Shown one piece after another: positions 36,409-45,937 of a stretch of 64,000 nt of DNA; the first letter of the stretch is position 1, and the number at the start of each line of letters is the position of its first letter. Below the pieces are notes generated by a model. That model was not told the DNA's origin. It ran no database searches and saw only the letters and a program-made list of their open reading frames with translations. Location: the NCBI RefSeq assembly GCF_947488945.1, contig NZ_CANLBS010000007.1:62001-126000 (forward strand). Direction: 5' to 3'. The translations under genes and the position numbers were made by a program. The DNA comes from an uncultured Streptomyces sp. (lineage in GTDB: Bacteria; Actinomycetota; Actinomycetes; Streptomycetales; Streptomycetaceae).

Positions 36409-37500
36409 TCAGCCCGATCCGACGAACAGGACCAGCAGCAGCCAGACGATCGGGGCGGTCGGCAGCAGCGAGTCCAGGCGGTCCATGATGCCGCCGTGGC
36501 CCGGCAGCAGCGTGCCCATGTCCTTGATGCCGAGGTCCCGCTTGATCATCGACTCGCCCAGGTCGCCCAGGGTGGCGCTGGCGGCCACCGCCAGGCCCAG
36601 CAGCAGTCCCTGCCACCAGGACCCGCCGTCGATCAGGAACTCCATGCACAGGGCGCCGGCCGCCATGGCGAAGCCGATGGCGCCGAACAGGCCCTCGCGG
36701 GTCTTGCCCGGACTGATGCGGGGGGCGAGTTTGTGGGTGCCGAACCGCCAGCCGACGGCGTAGGCGCCGGTGTCGCTGACCACCGTCAGTATCAGGAAGG
36801 TCAGGACCCTCCAGGCCCCGTCGTCCGCCGCCAGCATGAGAGCGACGAAGGTGGCGAGGAACGGCACGTAGAACGCGGCGAAGACCCCCGCCGTGACGTC
36901 CCTGAGGTACCCCTCCGGAGGTTGGGTCATGCGCCGAACCAGGACGGCCAGCGCCGTCAGCGCCATGGCGACCCAGGCGCCCTCGGGGCCCCGCGCGTAG
37001 CCGGCGACGACCATGGCCGCCCCGCCGACGGCGAGCGGCACGAGGGGTGCCTTGATCCCCTTGCGCTCCTCCAACCGGGAGGTGAGCTCCCACAGGCCCA
37101 CGACGACGGCGAGCGCGACCACGCCGACGAAGACGGCCTTCACCACGAAGAGTGACGCGAAGACCACGACGCCGAGCCCGACGCCGACCCCTATGGCCGC
37201 GCGCAGATCCCGGCCCGCGCGCTTCTTGGGCGGCGCGGACGGAGGAGGCGTCGGGACGGGGGCGGTCATGGGCTCCTGCGGTACTTCGTCCCGGAACAGG
37301 GGGCCGCTGACGTGCGTGGCCTCCCCGTCCCGGTCGTCCGCGTCGTCTCTACCTGCGTCGGGAGCGTCCGGCACGATGGGCATGGGCCGAGTCTGCTGGG
37401 CGCCGTGCATATCGTACGCAGGACCCGCCGGAGCGGCCCCCATCTCGGGCGTACCCCAGTATCCGGCCCCCCGCGGGGCACCCCAGGAAGAGTCGTTCAT
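36409..37500 (-). CDS. cdsA: Phosphatidate cytidylyltransferase
   Basis: This 363-residue membrane enzyme makes CDP-diacylglycerol from CTP and phosphatidate for phospholipid synthesis. About 95 Pro/Asp-rich cytoplasmic residues precede about eight membrane segments. The CDP-diglyceride synthase signature is complete near the C-terminus: SATLGDLGESMIKRDLGIKD followed by LPGHGGIMDRLDS (about 310-345). Its ATG overlaps the frr stop by one base (TGATG), so the two are translationally coupled. A strong hairpin closes the frr-cdsA unit. Confidence 0.95.
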   Translation of the reverse strand: MNDSSWGAPRGAGYWGTPEMGAAPAGPAYDMHGAQQTRPMPIVPDAPDAGRDDADDRDGEATHVSGPLFRDEVPQEPMTAPVPTPPPSAPPKKRAGRDLRAAIGVGVGLGVVVFASLFVVKAVFVGVVALAVVVGLWELTSRLEERKGIKAPLVPLAVGGAAMVVAGYARGPEGAWVAMALTALAVLVRRMTQPPEGYLRDVTAGVFAAFYVPFLATFVALMLAADDGAWRVLTFLILTVVSDTGAYAVGWRFGTHKLAPRISPGKTREGLFGAIGFAMAAGALCMEFLIDGGSWWQGLLLGLAVAASATLGDLGESMIKRDLGIKDMGTLLPGHGGIMDRLDSLLPTAPIVWLLLVLFVGSG

Positions 37501-38057
37501 CAGACTTCGAGCAGCTCGGCTTCCTTGTGCTTCAGCAGCTCGTCCACCTGCGCCACGTACTTCGCGGTGGTGTCGTCGAGCTCCTTCTCCGCGCGGCGCA
37601 CCTCGTCCTCGCCGGACTCCTTGTCCTTGACGAGCTTGTCGAGGGACTCCTTCGCCTTGCGGCGGATGGAGCGGATCGAGATCTTGGAGTCCTCGGCCTT
37701 GGTCTTGGCGACCTTGATGAACTCCTTGCGACGGTCCTGGGTGAGCTCGGGGAAGGTCACCCGGATGATGTTGCCGTCGTTGCTCGGGTTGACCCCGAGG
37801 TCGGAGTCACGGATCGCCTGCTCGATGTTGCGCAGCGCGGTCTTGTCGAACGGCGTCACGACGGCCATCCGCGGCTCGGGCACCGAGAACGAGGCGAGCT
37901 GGTTGATCGGGGTCAGCGCGCCGTAGTAGTCGGCGACGATCTTGTTGAACATCGCCGGGTGAGCGCGGCCGGTGCGGATCGCGGCGAAGTCCTCTTTCGC
38001 GACGACAACGGCCTTCTCCATCTTCTCCTCGGCTTCGAGGAGGATTTCTTCGATCAC
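37500..38057 (-). CDS. frr: Ribosome recycling factor
   Basis: This 185-residue factor splits post-termination ribosomes together with EF-G. It is the standard length when started at GTG 38057 ([20 protein letters not shown]), with AGGAG 6 bases upstream; the in-frame extension above that is not conserved. Hallmarks are the [10 protein letters not shown] segment, [18 protein letters not shown] and the C-terminal helix [15 protein letters not shown]. It sits between pyrH and cdsA, a common order in Actinobacteria, and ends coupled to cdsA. Confidence 0.96.
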   Translation of the reverse strand: MIEEILLEAEEKMEKAVVVAKEDFAAIRTGRAHPAMFNKIVADYYGALTPINQLASFSVPEPRMAVVTPFDKTALRNIEQAIRDSDLGVNPSNDGNIIRVTFPELTQDRRKEFIKVAKTKAEDSKISIRSIRRKAKESLDKLVKDKESGEDEVRRAEKELDDTTAKYVAQVDELLKHKEAELLEV

Positions 38058-38178
38058 CACGTGCTCCTGCGTGTCTTGGTCGGGCCCGGCATCGTCCACG
38101 CCCGGCCCTGCGGGTCCTGCGTCGCGTCCTCACCTGCACGGTGTCCGACCGGCAGGCCGTTGTCCATCCTTGGGGCCG

Positions 38179-38952
38179 TCAGGCCCGGGTGCTCTGGTCG
38201 CTCACGAGCGTGCCGATCTTCTCACCCTTGACGGCACGGGCGATATTGCCCTCGGCCGTCAGCTCGAAGACGAGGATCGGAAGCCGGTTGTCCCGGCAGA
38301 GCGTGATCGCGGTGGCGTCCGCGACGCGGAGGTTGCGGCCGATCACCTCGCCGTACTCCAGCGCGTCGAACTTCACCGCGGCCGGGTTGGTCTTCGGGTC
38401 GGAGTCGTAGACCCCGTCCACCCCGTTCTTGCCCATGAGCAGCGCCTCGGCGTCGATCTCCAGGGCCCGCTGGGCGGCGGTGGTGTCGGTGGAGAAGTAC
38501 GGCATGCCCATACCGGCGCCGAAGATGACCACACGGCCCTTCTCCAGGTGCCGCACGGCGCGCAGCGGGATGTACGGCTCCGCGACCTGCCCCATGGTGA
38601 TGGCGGTCTGGACGCGCGAGTCGATGCCCTCCTTCTCCAGGAAGTCCTGGAGGGCCAGGCAGTTCATGACGGTGCCGAGCATGCCCATGTAGTCGGACCG
38701 GGCCCGGTCCATGCCGCGCTGCTGGAGCTCGGCGCCGCGGAAGAAGTTGCCGCCGCCGATGACGACGGCGATCTCCGCGCCGTCGCGCACCACGGCCGCG
38801 ATCTCGCGCGCGATGGCGTGCACGACGTCGGGGTCGACCCCGAGCCCGCCGCCGCCGGCGAAAGCCTCGCCGGACAGCTTCAGCATGAAGCGCCCGGACA
38901 CCTTGTCGTCGCGCTTGTGGTCAGCCGTGTTGGCGTCCGCGCCCTTGTCCAT
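38179..38952 (-). CDS. pyrH: UMP kinase
   Basis: This 257-residue amino-acid-kinase-fold enzyme phosphorylates UMP to [15 protein letters not shown] (phosphate loop), [11 protein letters not shown] (about 61-71), [15 protein letters not shown] and the [16 protein letters not shown] segment are all characteristic. ATG 38952 with GAGGAGA upstream is chosen over longer frames. A hairpin lies in its leader (38981-39024), which probably ends tsf transcripts. About 18 residues before the core are polar and species-specific. Confidence 0.96.
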   Translation of the reverse strand: MDKGADANTADHKRDDKVSGRFMLKLSGEAFAGGGGLGVDPDVVHAIAREIAAVVRDGAEIAVVIGGGNFFRGAELQQRGMDRARSDYMGMLGTVMNCLALQDFLEKEGIDSRVQTAITMGQVAEPYIPLRAVRHLEKGRVVIFGAGMGMPYFSTDTTAAQRALEIDAEALLMGKNGVDGVYDSDPKTNPAAVKFDALEYGEVIGRNLRVADATAITLCRDNRLPILVFELTAEGNIARAVKGEKIGTLVSDQSTRA

Positions 38953-38980
38953 GGAAATTCTCCTCGTGCACATACGAAGA

Positions 38981-39024
38981 AGGCCATTGCCGGTGGGTCT
39001 GGTGTCCCTCAGCGGCAATGGCCT
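38981..39024 (-). terminator. Hairpin between tsf and pyrH
   Basis: Arms 38981-38992 and 39013-39024 are exact over 12 bp (20-base loop). It lies after the tsf stop and 29 bases before the pyrH start, so it may act as terminator or partial attenuator. Confidence 0.65.
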
Positions 39025-39115
39025 CCTCGTCAGATCCGCGGTCGCCCGGCCGGGGGTGCGGCCGGCACGACTGCATCAGACCCTATCGGGGTCCGCCGTG
39101 TTTTCGCGGACGGAC

Positions 39116-39952
39116 TCAGATGCCGACCTTGATGCGCGTGAAGCGCTTCAGGGTGACACCGGCCTCGTCCAGGACCTTCTGGACGGACTTCTTGTTGTCC
39201 AGGGCGTAGGGCTGGCCGAGGAGGGTGGCCTCCTTGAAGAAGCCGTTGACGCGACCCTCGACGATCTTCGGGAGGGCGGCCTCGGGCTTGCCCTCGGCGC
39301 GGGTGGTCTCCTCGGCGACGCGGCGCTCGGCCTCGACGACCTCGGCCGGGACGTCCTCGCGGGACAGGTACTTCGGCGCGAACGCGGCGATGTGCTGCGC
39401 GAGACCCTTGGCCAGGTCGGCGTCGGCCTTGTCCAGCTCGACCATGACACCGATCTGCGGGGGCAGGTCGGGCATCGTGCGGTGCATGTACACCGAGACG
39501 AAGGCGCCGGTGAACTGCGCGAAGCGGTCCAGGACGATCTTCTCGCCGAGGTTGGCGTTGGCCTCGTCCACGAACGCCTGGACGGTCTTGCCCGGCTCGA
39601 TCTCGGAGGCGAGCAGCGCGGCGAGGTCGGCCGGGGAGGTCGCGGCGACGTGCGCGGCGAGCTGGTTGGCGACGGCCTGGAACTTCTCGCCCTTGGCGAC
39701 GAAGTCGGTCTCGCACTTCAGCTCGACGAGGACGCCGGAGGTCTTGTCGTCGGAGACGATGGAGACGACCGCGCCGTTCTCGGCCGAACGGCCTTCGCGC
39801 TTGGCGACGCCCTTCTGGCCCTTGATACGGAGGGCTTCGACCGCGCCGTCGACGTTGCCGTCGGCCTCGTCGAGCGCCTTCTTGCAGTCCATCATGCCTG
39901 CGCCGGTGAGCTCACGGAGCTTCTTGACGTCGGCGGCGGTGTAGTTCGCCAT
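39116..39952 (-). CDS. tsf: Translation elongation factor Ts
   Basis: This 278-residue factor recycles EF-Tu from GDP to GTP form. The N-terminal UBA-like domain reads TAADVKKLRELTGAGMMDCK, the conserved EF-Tu contact stretch, followed by CETDFVAKGEKFQA (about 79-92). Dimerisation domains follow, ending LKRFTRIKVGI. The length fits actinobacterial EF-Ts. It follows rpsB after 108 bases that contain a two-part hairpin, a common device to lower tsf relative to rpsB. Confidence 0.97.
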   Translation of the reverse strand: MANYTAADVKKLRELTGAGMMDCKKALDEADGNVDGAVEALRIKGQKGVAKREGRSAENGAVVSIVSDDKTSGVLVELKCETDFVAKGEKFQAVANQLAAHVAATSPADLAALLASEIEPGKTVQAFVDEANANLGEKIVLDRFAQFTGAFVSVYMHRTMPDLPPQIGVMVELDKADADLAKGLAQHIAAFAPKYLSREDVPAEVVEAERRVAEETTRAEGKPEAALPKIVEGRVNGFFKEATLLGQPYALDNKKSVQKVLDEAGVTLKRFTRIKVGI

Positions 39953-39995
39953 GAGTCTGTATGTCTCTCTCGAAGTCTGAACGATCTACGGATGA

Positions 39996-40033
39996 ACGGC
40001 GGGAGAGGTGCTCGTGGCACCGTCCCCCGCCGT
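39996..40033 (-). terminator. rpsB-tsf intergenic hairpin (attenuator)
   Basis: Outer arms 39996-40003 and 40026-40033 (8 bp) and inner arms 40007-40011 and 40017-40021 (5 bp) pair perfectly. It lies just downstream of the rpsB stop and before tsf, where partial termination is usual in bacteria. Confidence 0.6.
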
Positions 40034-40060
40034 CGATCTGTCATGCCGGAGGCGTGAGCC

Positions 40061-41005
40061 CTACTTGGTGTCCTCGGCGGGAGCCTCGGCGGCCGGAGCC
40101 TCGGCCGCGGGGGCCTCGGCGGTCTCGGCCACGGGGGCCTCGGCGGTCTCGGCGGCGGCCTCGGCCGGCTCCGCGTCGGCGACCTTCTCGGTCTCGGCGG
40201 AGGACTGCACCTCGGCGTCGTCCTTCTTGTCACCCTCGAGCAGGTCGCGCTCCCACTCGGCGAGCGGCTCGCCGGCGGCCTTGTCGCCCGGCTTCGAGTC
40301 GCCCGTGGCGGCACCGGAACGGGCGATGAGGCCCTCTGCGACGGCGTCGGCGATCACGCGGGTGAGCAGGGTGACGGAGCGGATGGCGTCGTCGTTGCCC
40401 GGGATCTTGTAGTCGACCTCGTCGGGGTCGCAGTTGGTGTCGAGGATCGCGACGACCGGGATGTGGAGCTTGCGCGCCTCGCCGACGGCGATGTGCTCCT
40501 TCTTGGTGTCCACGATCCAGACGGCGCTGGGCACCTTCTGCATCTCGCGGATGCCACCGAGGGTCTTCTCCAGCTTGGCCTTCTCGCGCGAGAGGACCAG
40601 GAGCTCCTTCTTGGTGAGGCCGGAGGCGGCCACGTCCTCGAAGTCGATGAGCTCCAGCTCCTTCAGACGCTGAAGGCGCTTGTAGACGGTGGAGAAGTTG
40701 GTGAGCATGCCGCCGAGCCAACGCTGGTTGACGTAGGGCATGCCGACGCGCGTCGCCTGCTCGGCGATGGCCTCCTGGGCCTGCTTCTTCGTACCGACGA
40801 ACATGATGGAGCCGCCGTGGGCGACGGTCTCCTTGACGAACTCGTAGGCGCGGTCGATGTACGACAGCGACTGGAGCAGGTCGATGATGTAGATGCCGTT
40901 GCGCTCCGTGAAGATGAAGCGCTTCATCTTCGGGTTCCAGCGACGGGTCTGGTGACCGAAGTGGACGCCGCTTTCCAGCAGCTCCCGCATCGTGACGACG
41001 GCCAT
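40061..41005 (-). CDS. rpsB: 30S ribosomal protein S2
   Basis: This 314-residue protein has the S2 core at about residues 5-240: [64 protein letters not shown] and [20 protein letters not shown]. The last about 60 residues form an acidic Ala-Glu-Pro-rich tail with repeated [12 protein letters not shown] units, much longer than in most bacteria. The ATG at 41005 has a CGAGGAGT ribosome site. It leads the rpsB-tsf operon; the 482 bases upstream show only a TACACT box (rc of 41173-41178) that could be its -10. Confidence 0.97.
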   Translation of the reverse strand: MAVVTMRELLESGVHFGHQTRRWNPKMKRFIFTERNGIYIIDLLQSLSYIDRAYEFVKETVAHGGSIMFVGTKKQAQEAIAEQATRVGMPYVNQRWLGGMLTNFSTVYKRLQRLKELELIDFEDVAASGLTKKELLVLSREKAKLEKTLGGIREMQKVPSAVWIVDTKKEHIAVGEARKLHIPVVAILDTNCDPDEVDYKIPGNDDAIRSVTLLTRVIADAVAEGLIARSGAATGDSKPGDKAAGEPLAEWERDLLEGDKKDDAEVQSSAETEKVADAEPAEAAAETAEAPVAETAEAPAAEAPAAEAPAEDTK

Positions 41006-41487
41006 GGCCGTACTCCTCGAGTTACTCGGTTATCGCGATCGCAGGTTTGCGCTCGCGCCTGACGCCCCGTACGCGCCGTGCCACGAAGGACCGAGAGGCG
41101 CGGCCACCGTCCGCTGAGAGGGAGGTGGAGGGGCGTGCGAAGTCGACCCGGTCACCCGGGTCGCCACAAGAAGTGTACGGGACCGCGGGAGTGCAGGGTG
41201 ACGGCGATGTCCACAACCGGCGAGTAGTCCACAGGGGCGGCCCATGATCCCCGCGGAAGCGGGTCTTCGGGGATCGTTCCGGCATGCGCTCTCCGCTGCT
41301 CCTGCCCCGCCCGCACCGCCCGACCCGCCTGCCGGACCGGCTTCCGGAGTGCCTACCGGACGGCCTCCCGGTCCCGCCCCCGGCCCGCCTCCCGGACCGG
41401 CGGCTGCATCGCTGCCGGGGTCGGCCCCCCGGTGGGCGCCTCGGGCGGCGCCCTGGCCGGTGCCTGCGGGGGCCGGTCTCGTCGAGG
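41006..41487. other. Divergent spacer rpsB / M23 peptidase
   Basis: The stretch should contain rpsB promoters on the minus strand. On the plus side, an 8-bp stem (41246-41253 / 41268-41275) precedes ATG 41284, which opens a Pro/Arg-rich extension in frame with the peptidase. A second open frame here gives a Pro/Ala-rich product. Neither extension has a recognisable domain, so I count 41284-41487 as probably non-coding or an optional leader. Confidence 0.4.
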
Positions 41488-42180
41488 GTGCGGGGGCGGC
41501 TCGCGTCGGTGCTGGCGCTGCCACTGGCCGTGACGGTCGCTGTCGCTGTGGCCGGGGCGGCTCCGCAGGCGGTGGCCGGGGCGGCTCCGCCGGCGGTGGC
41601 CGGGGTGCCGGGTGGTGACGCTCCGGTGGGTGGCACGGTGAACGGTCCGGGGAGCCGGGCCACGGATGCCGGGGAGCCGCTGGAGCCCGCTGCCCCGAAG
41701 TCCGCGTCAGCGGAAGGGCGGTCCTGGCCGCTGGCCGGACGTCCCGCGGTCGCGCGGGGATGGGAGCCGCCGACCGGTCCCTACGCCCCCGGACACCGGG
41801 GCGTGGACCTCGCGGCGGACCCGGGGGACGCGGTGCTGGCGGCGGCCGACGGGACCGTGGCGTACGCGGGCCGGGTGGCGGGGCGCGGGGTGCTGGTGAT
41901 CGAGGTCGCGGGGGTGGGTGAGCCGCCGACGCGCACCACGTACGAGCCGGTGACGGCCACGGTCGCCGTCGGCGACCAGGTGGCGGCGGGCGATCCGGTG
42001 GGGGTGCTGGAGGCGGGCCCGTCCCATTGCGCCGGAAGCTGCCTGCACTGGGGACTGCGCCGCGGCGACGTCTACCTCGACCCGCTCTCCCTGCTAACGC
42101 CCGACCTGCTGCACCGGCCGCCGTCCCGCCTGCTCCCACTCACCGGCGCACCGGCAGAGGCGGACGGGCGGACGTTCTGA
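41488..42180 (+). CDS. Secreted M23-family (LytM-like) peptidase
   Basis: Starting at GTG 41488 the 230-residue product opens with a signal peptide, VRGRLASVLALPLAVTVAVA to AGA. The M23/LytM zinc peptidase fold follows: GHRGVDLAADPGDAVLAAAD (His/Asp zinc ligands, about 94-113), GTVAYAGRVAGRGVLVIEVA, and the HWGLRRGDVYLDPL motif (second His). It would cut peptide cross-links in the cell wall from outside. Frames from ATG 41284 add 68 Arg/Pro-rich residues without a signal, so I prefer the GTG, though its ribosome site is weak. The gene is divergent from rpsB and convergent to the TetR gene. Confidence 0.8.
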   Translation: MRGRLASVLALPLAVTVAVAVAGAAPQAVAGAAPPAVAGVPGGDAPVGGTVNGPGSRATDAGEPLEPAAPKSASAEGRSWPLAGRPAVARGWEPPTGPYAPGHRGVDLAADPGDAVLAAADGTVAYAGRVAGRGVLVIEVAGVGEPPTRTTYEPVTATVAVGDQVAAGDPVGVLEAGPSHCAGSCLHWGLRRGDVYLDPLSLLTPDLLHRPPSRLLPLTGAPAEADGRTF

Positions 42181-42330
42181 TCGCGCGGGGCGGCATGGCG
42201 AAGGCGGGGCGGCGGAGACGGGGCGGCGGAGGTGGCACGGCGAAGGCGGCGCACCGGACCACGCGGGGGCGCGGGAACGCGTCGGAACGGGCAGGGGCGG
42301 GCCGCGGCGGGGCGAAGAGAGGAGATGGGT

Positions 42331-42410
42331 CAGGACCGGGAGGGACGGGTCAGGACCAGGAGGGACAGGTCAGGACCGGGAGGGACAGGTCAGGACCGGG
42401 AGGGACAGGA
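42331..42410. repeat. 20-bp tandem repeat, four copies
   Basis: The unit caggaccgggagggacaggt recurs back-to-back four times with 1-2 base changes, in the 263-base spacer between the convergent M23 peptidase and TetR genes. No spacer separates the copies, so this is a minisatellite-type repeat rather than a CRISPR. Confidence 0.9.
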
Positions 42411-42443
42411 CGGGAGCCCGCGCGGACCTCCGCGCGCCGGGGC

Positions 42444-43025
42444 TCAGCCGCGTACGCCGTTGAGGATCATCGAGACGACGACGTCGGCGATCTCGCCCGG
42501 TTCCTCCACCACGCCGAACTCGATCCGCCGGACCGCCGCGTCCACCGAGCCCTGCAGCAGCATCGCGGCCAGCCGCGGCTGCGTGTGTCCGAGGTCGGCC
42601 AGCGCCTCGACGATCAGGGCGACCAGCCCCCCGTGCGCGGCCCGGATCTTCTCGCGGGCACCGGCGTCGAGTTCGCTCGCGGAGATCGCCACCACCGCGC
42701 GGTGCCGCCGGTCTCCGACGAGGTCGAGCTGTCGGCGCACATACGCCTCGATCTTTTTCTCGGGCGTACCGGCGCGCTCCATGGAGTTCTCGATCTCGGC
42801 AGCCCACACGGGGAAGTCGACGGCGCACAGCTCCTCGACGACCGCCGCGCGGGACCGGAAGTACTCGTACACGGAGGACCGGGCGAGGCCCGTGCGTTCC
42901 GCGAGCGCGGGGAAGGTCAATGCCTCCGTACCGCCCTCGGACAGCAAGGAGCGCGCGGCGTCCAGGAGGGCGTCGCGCTGCATGGTCCGGTGCTCGGCCA
43001 CCGAGGCCGCTCGAATCCTGGGCAC
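42444..43025 (-). CDS. TetR-family transcriptional regulator
   Basis: This 193-residue repressor-type protein has a TetR helix-turn-helix: RDALLDAARSLLSEGGTEAL to FPALAERTGLARSSVYEYF (about 17-57). The C-terminal ligand domain (about 60-193) has no motif that reveals an effector. The start is GTG 43025 with TGGAG just before it. No obvious target gene is adjacent: the M23 peptidase is convergent and whiG lies beyond a repeat-rich spacer. Short tandem repeats bracket the gene on both sides. Confidence 0.88.
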   Translation of the reverse strand: MPRIRAASVAEHRTMQRDALLDAARSLLSEGGTEALTFPALAERTGLARSSVYEYFRSRAAVVEELCAVDFPVWAAEIENSMERAGTPEKKIEAYVRRQLDLVGDRRHRAVVAISASELDAGAREKIRAAHGGLVALIVEALADLGHTQPRLAAMLLQGSVDAAVRRIEFGVVEEPGEIADVVVSMILNGVRG

Positions 43026-43340
43026 GGCTCCACTTTACGCAGGACCGGGTCGGGGGGAAGCGGTAGCGGCCCTCCGACCGTCGCGCCCGGCGGGATCGGG
43101 CCTTCCCGGGAAACGCGGGGGACGGCGCCCGCGCGTGCTGGGGGACGGCGCCCGCGGCGAAACGGCCTCCGGCGCCCGGATCCGGCCGGCTCTGCGCACG
43201 GCTGGCGGCCCGGCGGCTCCCCGACGGTCCGACGGTCCGACGGCGGGTCTCACCGGTCGATGTCCCGTCTCACCGGCGGTCACGACGCCGGCGTACGGTC
43301 CCCATGCCCGGCGTACGGTCCCCATGCCCGGCGGCCGGCC
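43026..43340. repeat. Repeat-rich spacer between TetR gene and whiG
   Basis: The 315-base spacer holds no gene I can support. A 20-bp unit (cggcgtacggtccccatgcc) occurs twice in tandem at 43289-43328, and a GGGGGACGGCGCCCGCG direct repeat occurs at about 43116-43157. The TetR promoter must lie above 43025. Confidence 0.6.
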
Positions 43341-44177
43341 TCAGCGCCCGGCGTCCGCGAGCTTCGCCCGGAGCTGGAGGACCGACTTGGTGTGGATCTG
43401 GCTGACCCGGCTCTCGGTGACGCCGAGTACGTTGCCGATCTCGGCGAGCGTCAGGCCCTCGTAGTAGTAGAGCGTGACCACGGTCTTCTCCCGGTCGGGG
43501 AGGGTGTTGATGGCGCGCGCGAGCAGCCGTCTGAGCTCGCGCCCCTCCGCCACCTCGACCGGATCGTCGGCCGCGGTGTCCTCCAGCGTGTCCATCAGGC
43601 TGAGCCGGTCACCGCCCTCGCCGCCCACGTGCAGGAGCTCTTCCAGCGCCACGACGTTGGCCAGCGACAACTGGCTGAAAACAGTGTGCAGTTCCTCCAG
43701 GGCGATGCCCATCTCGGCGGCCACCTCGCTCTCCGAGGGGGTGCGTCTCAGCTGCGCTTCGAGCGTGGCGTACGCCCGCTCGACGTTGCGCGCCTTCTGG
43801 CGCACGGAGCGCGGAATCCAGTCCAGGGCGCGCAGTTCGTCGATCATCGCGCCCCGGATGCGGGTGATCGCGTATGTCTCGAACTTGATGGCCCGCTCGA
43901 CGTCGAACTTCTCGATGGCGTCGATCAGACCGAAGACGCCGGAGGAGACGAAGTCCGCCTGCTCGACGTTGGACGGCAGCCCCACACTGACCCGGCCGGC
44001 GACGTACTTGACGAGCGGCGAGTAGTGCAGGATCAGCTGCTCCCGCAGCTTCTCGTCGCCCGTCGTCTTGTACGAACGCCACAACTCGTCGAGGGAGGAA
44101 GGGGCTGGGGGCCGCACAGCGCCACGCGCGGCGGGTGGTGCGGCCGCGCGGTCAGACCCGGAGGTGTGCTGGGGCAT
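43341..44177 (-). CDS. whiG: RNA polymerase sigma factor WhiG
   Basis: This 278-residue FliA/WhiG-class sigma factor directs the switch from aerial growth to sporulation in Streptomyces. Region 2 ([40 protein letters not shown]) and the -10 recognition helix region ([20 protein letters not shown]) are intact. Region 4 contains [20 protein letters not shown] then [20 protein letters not shown]. The ATG (44177) follows a GC-rich leader. It is transcribed away from dprA and the comM cluster, which ends 254 bases upstream on the same strand. WhiG is normally held by anti-sigma RsiG, not encoded in this window. Confidence 0.95.
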   Translation of the reverse strand: MPQHTSGSDRAAAPPAARGAVRPPAPSSLDELWRSYKTTGDEKLREQLILHYSPLVKYVAGRVSVGLPSNVEQADFVSSGVFGLIDAIEKFDVERAIKFETYAITRIRGAMIDELRALDWIPRSVRQKARNVERAYATLEAQLRRTPSESEVAAEMGIALEELHTVFSQLSLANVVALEELLHVGGEGGDRLSLMDTLEDTAADDPVEVAEGRELRRLLARAINTLPDREKTVVTLYYYEGLTLAEIGNVLGVTESRVSQIHTKSVLQLRAKLADAGR

Positions 44178-44431
44178 GTGGAGCCTTGAGCCGTTCTGCC
44201 GTGACGTGCTGCGGACGGGTGCCTGGGGCGGATTCCTCGTGAGCGTAGCGTGACTGCGGTATCGCGGTGCGCTCCCGAAAGAGGTTCGGCGGCGTACGCG
44301 TACACCGCTCCCGCTCGCCCGCCGGGACAGGGCGGTCCGCCGGGTCCGCCGCCTCGCGCGTCGGGCCCGGACCTGTCTCCGAGGGGTCTCCTGGGCTCAC
44401 CGCCCTTACCTTTTCACCCGAATGCTCCAGG

Positions 44432-45937
44432 TCAAGTACCGCCTCGCCGCGCGTCGTCGTTGCGCCTGCGCACGGGAATCGGCCGCCAGGCATCGCCCTC
44501 CCGTTCGACGAACCCCAGTGAGTGCAGTTCGTACAGTCGGCCGAGGGCCTCTTCGACGGAGGTCCCGGCCTCCCGGGCGACGTCCCGGACCTCCACCGGA
44601 CCCTGCCGGGGCAGGGCTTCGAGGACCGCGGCGGCCCCCCGGTCCAGCAGATCGTGCGGAACCGTCGGGCCGCGCCGCTCGGGGGCGAGTTCACCCATGC
44701 CGCCGACGAGTTCGACGATCTCCGCCGCGTCGGTGACCAGCACCCCCTCTCCCCGCAGGAGTTCGTGGACACCGGCGGAGAGCCCGCTGGTCGCGGGTCC
44801 CGGCACCCCCATGGTGAACCGCCCCAGCCGCTGGGCGCACCGGGCGGTGACCAGGGAGCCGCTGCGGTACTGGGCCTCGATCACCACCGTGCCGCGGGTC
44901 AGTGCCGCGATGACCCGGTTGCGGAGGATGAACCGGCTGCGGGTGGGATGTGAGCCGGGGGCCAACTCCGCGACCAGGATGCCCTGTTCCGCCATCCTGC
45001 GGATCAACTCGGCGTGGCCGCGCGGGTAGACGGCGTCGACGCCGCAGGCCAGCACCGCGACCGTGGCGCCGCCCGCCCCGAGCGCGCCCCGGTGGGCGGC
45101 CCCGTCCACCCCGAAGGCGGCTCCCGACACCACGACCCAGCCGCGTTCCGCGAGCCCCGCGCCGAGGGTGGCGGCCATGTGCGCGCCATAGGGGGAGCAG
45201 GCCCGCGCGCCCACCAGGGCGACCGAGCGAAGCGCCCACAGCCGCAGGTCGGGCAGGCCCCGCACCCAGAGGCCGACCGGCCGGGCGTCCCCCAGGTCGT
45301 CCAACTGGCTGGGCCACTCCCGGTCGCCGGGGCAGACGAACCGTCCGCCGGCCGCCCCGACGGCGTCCAGGTCACGTTCCGGTTCGGCGGCGACCGCCCT
45401 CATCCGGTACCCGCTGAGCCGCGCGGCCGTCATCCCCGGCAGGGCACCCGCGCCCGTCGTCCCTCCCGGCCGGGGGGAACGGGACGGCCGGGAGGTCCCC
45501 CCGGTGATCTCTCCGGTGGCTCCCGGTCCGGCTGCGGTGGAGCCCTGCCGCAGCAGTTCGAGCAGGCCCACCGGCCCGTGCGCCCGCAACCACCGCCCCG
45601 CCCGCTCGTCGCCCGGCTCCATGATCCGGGTCAGCGCGGCCCTGGCCAGCCGTTCCTCGTACGAGGGCGGCCCCTCGCCCGCGCGCCCGGCGCACGCCTC
45701 CGGCGCCCGCGCCATCCCGCCCGGGCCCGCCGCCCGGTCCGGGCCCGCCGCCCCTCCCGCGCCTCCCGGGCCGTCCGGGCCTCCCGCGCCGAGGCCCCCT
45801 CCCGCCGGCGGCGCTCCGTCCGCCGGCGGCACCGCGCCCGAGTCGCTGTCTCCGTCCCCGCCCGCCCCGGCGGCTCCCTTCCTCCGGACCGGTTCGTCCC
45901 GCTCCCCCGGCGTGCCGCCGGTCCTGTTCCCGCTCAT
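44432..45937 (-). CDS. dprA: DNA-processing protein DprA
   Basis: This 501-residue protein has a long Gly/Ala/Pro-rich N-terminus (about 1-95), then a SAM-like region and the Rossmann DprA/Smf core with VALVGARACSPYGAHMAATL (about 260), GAAFGVDGAAHRGAL, and ILRNRVIAALTRGTVVIEA (about 355). The tail is a winged-helix-like segment. DprA loads RecA on single-stranded DNA in transformation and may serve recombination in Streptomyces, which are not known to be naturally competent. Its ATG overlaps the comM stop in ATGA. Confidence 0.92.
   Translation of the reverse strand: MSGNRTGGTPGERDEPVRRKGAAGAGGDGDSDSGAVPPADGAPPAGGGLGAGGPDGPGGAGGAAGPDRAAGPGGMARAPEACAGRAGEGPPSYEERLARAALTRIMEPGDERAGRWLRAHGPVGLLELLRQGSTAAGPGATGEITGGTSRPSRSPRPGGTTGAGALPGMTAARLSGYRMRAVAAEPERDLDAVGAAGGRFVCPGDREWPSQLDDLGDARPVGLWVRGLPDLRLWALRSVALVGARACSPYGAHMAATLGAGLAERGWVVVSGAAFGVDGAAHRGALGAGGATVAVLACGVDAVYPRGHAELIRRMAEQGILVAELAPGSHPTRSRFILRNRVIAALTRGTVVIEAQYRSGSLVTARCAQRLGRFTMGVPGPATSGLSAGVHELLRGEGVLVTDAAEIVELVGGMGELAPERRGPTVPHDLLDRGAAAVLEALPRQGPVEVRDVAREAGTSVEEALGRLYELHSLGFVEREGDAWRPIPVRRRNDDARRGGT

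Noticed and set aside
41244..41618. Pro/Ala-rich plus-strand frame before the M23 peptidase
   Set aside because: It overlaps the peptidase start in another frame, with no domain or ribosome site.
42331..42410. CRISPR array
   Set aside because: The four 20-bp copies are contiguous with no unique spacers, and there are no cas genes.
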